Positions 61,798 through 64,000 of a DNA stretch of 64,000 bases are shown one piece after another (the first letter of the stretch is position 1; every line of letters begins with the position of its first letter). This stretch comes from Symsagittifera roscoffensis (Eukaryota; Xenacoelomorpha; Acoela; Convolutidae): contig NC_087065.1 of the NCBI RefSeq assembly GCF_963678635.1, positions 10,377,579-10,441,578 of the forward strand, given 5' to 3'. The translations under genes were made by a program, and so were the position numbers. Under the pieces are notes generated by a model. That model searched no databases, was not told where the DNA came from, and saw only the letters and a program-made list of their open reading frames with translations.

Positions 61798-63759
61798 TTA
61801 GTCTGAATGACTGACATTTTGAAGGACATTCGAGTGTTGTCTTCTGAAGTGGTTCTTGAGGTGGTCTGACCGTGAGAAGTTCCTGTTGCACACGTGGCAT
61901 CCGAATGGCTTGTAGCCTGTGTGTTTGCGAATGTGTCTCGTCAACTCGTCAGACCGGGCGAAGCTCCACTCGCATTCAAGCCACGTACATTTGAACGGCC
62001 TCTCACCTGAGACAAGACAAGGAGAGCTAAGAATGTTATAATAGGTGCCAAATAGTGGCGTAGGTAAGTTTTTTCGAAAATTTTCTGGCGTAGGCAGGAC
62101 GACGTGGGAGGTTGGTTGAAGTTTTGTCAATCTTTTTTTGACAAGGCTGAAAAAATTTTGTCGTCCTTTCTTCTAGTGCAGCCGTTTTGAAGTTTTCCAC
62201 CTCGGAAAAACTATGCTTTGCTATTTTTTTTATGGCAAGCAAACGTTGGAAGAAAATGTCGTTGTGAGCACCTTTGAATGAATTTTTTGCCCTCAAAACA
62301 GTGGCGCCAAAAGCTACTTAAAACGTTTTCAGGGTTGGCCAACCACCAGAAGCGACTCTGAAAAGTACAGGTTGCCCTTTGGGACAATTCGGCAACTAAT
62401 TGAGAGCAAAGGGCGGTCGCAACAATTCAGTTGCCTTCTAATGTTTGACAAAACAAAATAAATATTGTCTAATAAAAAGAAAACTCTTCAACATGCCAAA
62501 AATACGAGGAATTACTAGAAAAAATATGATCGGTTCTTTTGAACGAGAAAACTTATAGCATTTGTTTTTCTAGAAAAAGCGAACAACTAGTAGAATTTAC
62601 CCGTATGTGTTCGCCTGTGCGCTTTCAGATGGGACACTTTCTTGTAGCTCTTGCCACAATTGGGAACTTCACACTCGAATGGGTACTCTTCTTTGTTGTT
62701 CGTGACAGGGGGTATGTTGTTCACAGAGGGGAATATCACAGCAGCGGTCATCACCTGCGACTCGCCCAGAGAGCCTTCGTCGGTGTCAACGCACCTTGGT
62801 AACGAAAAGCCGGTTAGTGCTACCTACCACATCATCTTAGTTTATAAGTTTTGTTTTTTATTTAAAGTTTTTGAAGTTTTAAGCAGACAACCAGTAATAA
62901 CAGAGTCCCAGAATTGAAGTTTCGTCGCTAATGTTTCATTTAATAGCTTTTGCAGAAATCTGATCGGTATTCCGATCCGGGTCGAGGAGCTCACTTTATG
63001 TTTCGACGTCTCAACCAAAAAGCGGCATGTTTCGACCGTCTCAATCAAATATCGGTATGTTTCGTTCGTGTTCGACAGAAATTCAGTATGCTTCGATCGG
63101 GCTCGACCGAACGAATATACTCGACCGTGCTCAACCCAAGCAAGATATTTTTCAACGTTGCTCGATTGAAAAAAAATGTGTTCGACCGAGCTCGACCCGC
63201 GCAAGATGTGTTTCGACCGTACTCGGCCGAAATTTGGTATGTTTCAACTTTCAAACCAAATGAGTTATCCGAATATAAACGGTATATAGTATGCTTTTTG
63301 GGTAATATCTCATGATGCTTGTTTTTATCGGAATGAAATAATTTGCAATTTAAATGCTTTGTAGAGATAAACTGTTTTTGAGCTATTTTTTTCTATCTTT
63401 TGGAATACTGGCTGGCAATTTGAGTAAGAAAAATGTGAAATATGTTGATATTTGAAATAAGTCTTTCTTTTTTACTCGATTGTCCCAAAATACCGATTAT
63501 CCCGAATTACGGAGGGACAATCGTTATTGTTCGAAAGTGCTCGAGGTTTGTTTCGACCGTGCTCGAGGATTGTTTCGAATCTGTGCTTGACCTAAGCCCC
63601 TGTCTCGAAAATTATTTTTCGATTGGTCTCTGACATTCGCTCGACTTTGAAAGTCGAAACATAAACTCCAGCCAAAAGCCGGGGAACACTCTTTTTGAAT
63701 GAAGACTTACTTTGATGTCGGTTTTGTTCTCAGTTTTTGAAGATGCGCTCGGATTCAAG
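61798..63759 (-). CDS. KLF-family zinc-finger transcription factor, 3' exons (partial)
   Basis: Krueppel-like factors bind GC/CACCC promoter boxes through three C-terminal C2H2 fingers. Exons in transcript order: 63711-63759 (tentative), 62601-62823 and 61798-62006, with consistent phases. Finger 1 ([23 protein letters not shown]) has C-x4-C and the KLF signature SHLKAHxRTHTGE. Finger 2 ([19 protein letters not shown]) has C-x4-C and ARSDELTRH, and finger 3 ([17 protein letters not shown]) has C-x2-C. The contact residues are those of KLF/Sp proteins. Joining linkers are TGERPF and TGYKPF. The protein ends about 10 residues past finger 3. No Sp-type buttonhead box (a CPxC cluster) precedes finger 1, which favours KLF over Sp. 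The strong AAA|GTAAGT donor supports the small upstream exon, but its acceptor is weak. The N-terminal domain and start lie beyond the window. Confidence 0.88.
62990..63260. repeat. Degenerate tandem repeat (TTTCGACCGTGCTCGACC), KLF intron
   Basis: Roughly eight units of 30-38 bp share TNTTTCGACCGTNCTCGACC and AAGATGTG-like spacers. TCGA occurs more than a dozen times. Frames stay open on both strands because of the repeat, giving frames of about 120 codons that are not genes. A second small cluster (63525-63660) has two more units. Confidence 0.8.
63525..63660. repeat. Second cluster of the TCGACCGTGCTCGA repeat
   Basis: GTGCTCGAGGTTTGTTTCGA and a near copy follow each other, then ATTCGCTCGACTTTGAAAGT. 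The unit is the same as at 62990-63260, 265 bp away, in the same KLF intron. Confidence 0.6.
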
Positions 63760-64000
63760 CTCCAAAAAAACTTTTCGTTGGAAAAAAGTAACTTCTTATC
63801 AATTGTACATCGTATGAAGAAAAACAAGATAGCCAAGAGACAGTTGAAAAAAAAAGTCAATGAACCCAAGTAAACAGAAAAAACATGCTTACTTGTTTTT
63901 TTTTAAAATCCAATTTTTTTAGTCATATAATTAGATGACCTTAAAAACCTTGCAATTTCTAGAACAGTTTCCGATTTACATTTTTTTGATTTCATGTACC

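Noticed and set aside
62842-63315. Frames of 69-121 codons on both strands
   Set aside because: They are produced by the TCGA-rich tandem repeat and lie in a KLF intron; open on both strands at once.
1-64000. CRISPR arrays, bacterial operons or phage-like modules
   Set aside because: Nothing of the kind is visible; spliceosomal introns, AATAAA signals and animal gene families show this is eukaryotic DNA.

Overview
Eukaryotic, almost certainly animal, nuclear DNA. It is AT-rich and gene-poor, with small exons in long introns. All but one of the introns I could model are GT-AG. It encodes a PSTAIRE cyclin-dependent kinase, an RNF220-like protein and a KLF-type zinc-finger factor. It also carries an interstitial run of CCCTAA telomere units (60.26-60.31 kb), which fits a metazoan with TTAGGG telomeres. 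I cannot place the lineage further. Gene models were built by hand from splice signals and kept only where exon phases agree across every junction.

Layout. 1-3.7 kb: repeats, namely a 605-bp direct duplication and a foldback element. 4.4-13.9 kb (+): a complete six-exon CDK1/CDK2-type kinase gene (341 aa). 14-17.5 kb: degenerate repeats. 17.5-29.4 kb: a direct tandem duplication of 5.94 kb. The two copies differ at only about ten positions that I found. Each copy holds one complete three-exon gene (-) for a 170-aa secreted protein and one terminal exon of the next gene. 29.06-42.11 kb (-): a twelve-exon gene for an unrecognised 800-aa protein. Its N-terminal part is basic and Gln-rich. It ends in three C-x4-C-x12-H-x4-H fingers, each cut by a phase-1 intron at the equivalent place. 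42-51.5 kb: intergenic DNA with tRNA-like repeats, microsatellites, a decayed 5'-truncated LINE and a decayed MULE transposase. 51.6-57.2 kb (+): an eight-exon RNF220-like gene (592 aa) that ends without a RING. 57.2-61.6 kb: non-coding. 61.8-63.8 kb (-): the 3' part of a KLF-family gene, running off the right edge.

The genes do not form an operon or one obvious pathway. The kinase is a cell-cycle gene, and the KLF and RNF220-like genes are expected to be regulatory. The most unusual locus is the three-finger gene together with the tandem duplication at its 3' end. Its internal finger exons are symmetrical phase 1-1 modules, each carrying the second half of one finger and the first half of the next. 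The duplication has left a spare identical terminal exon downstream and doubled the neighbouring secreted-protein gene.
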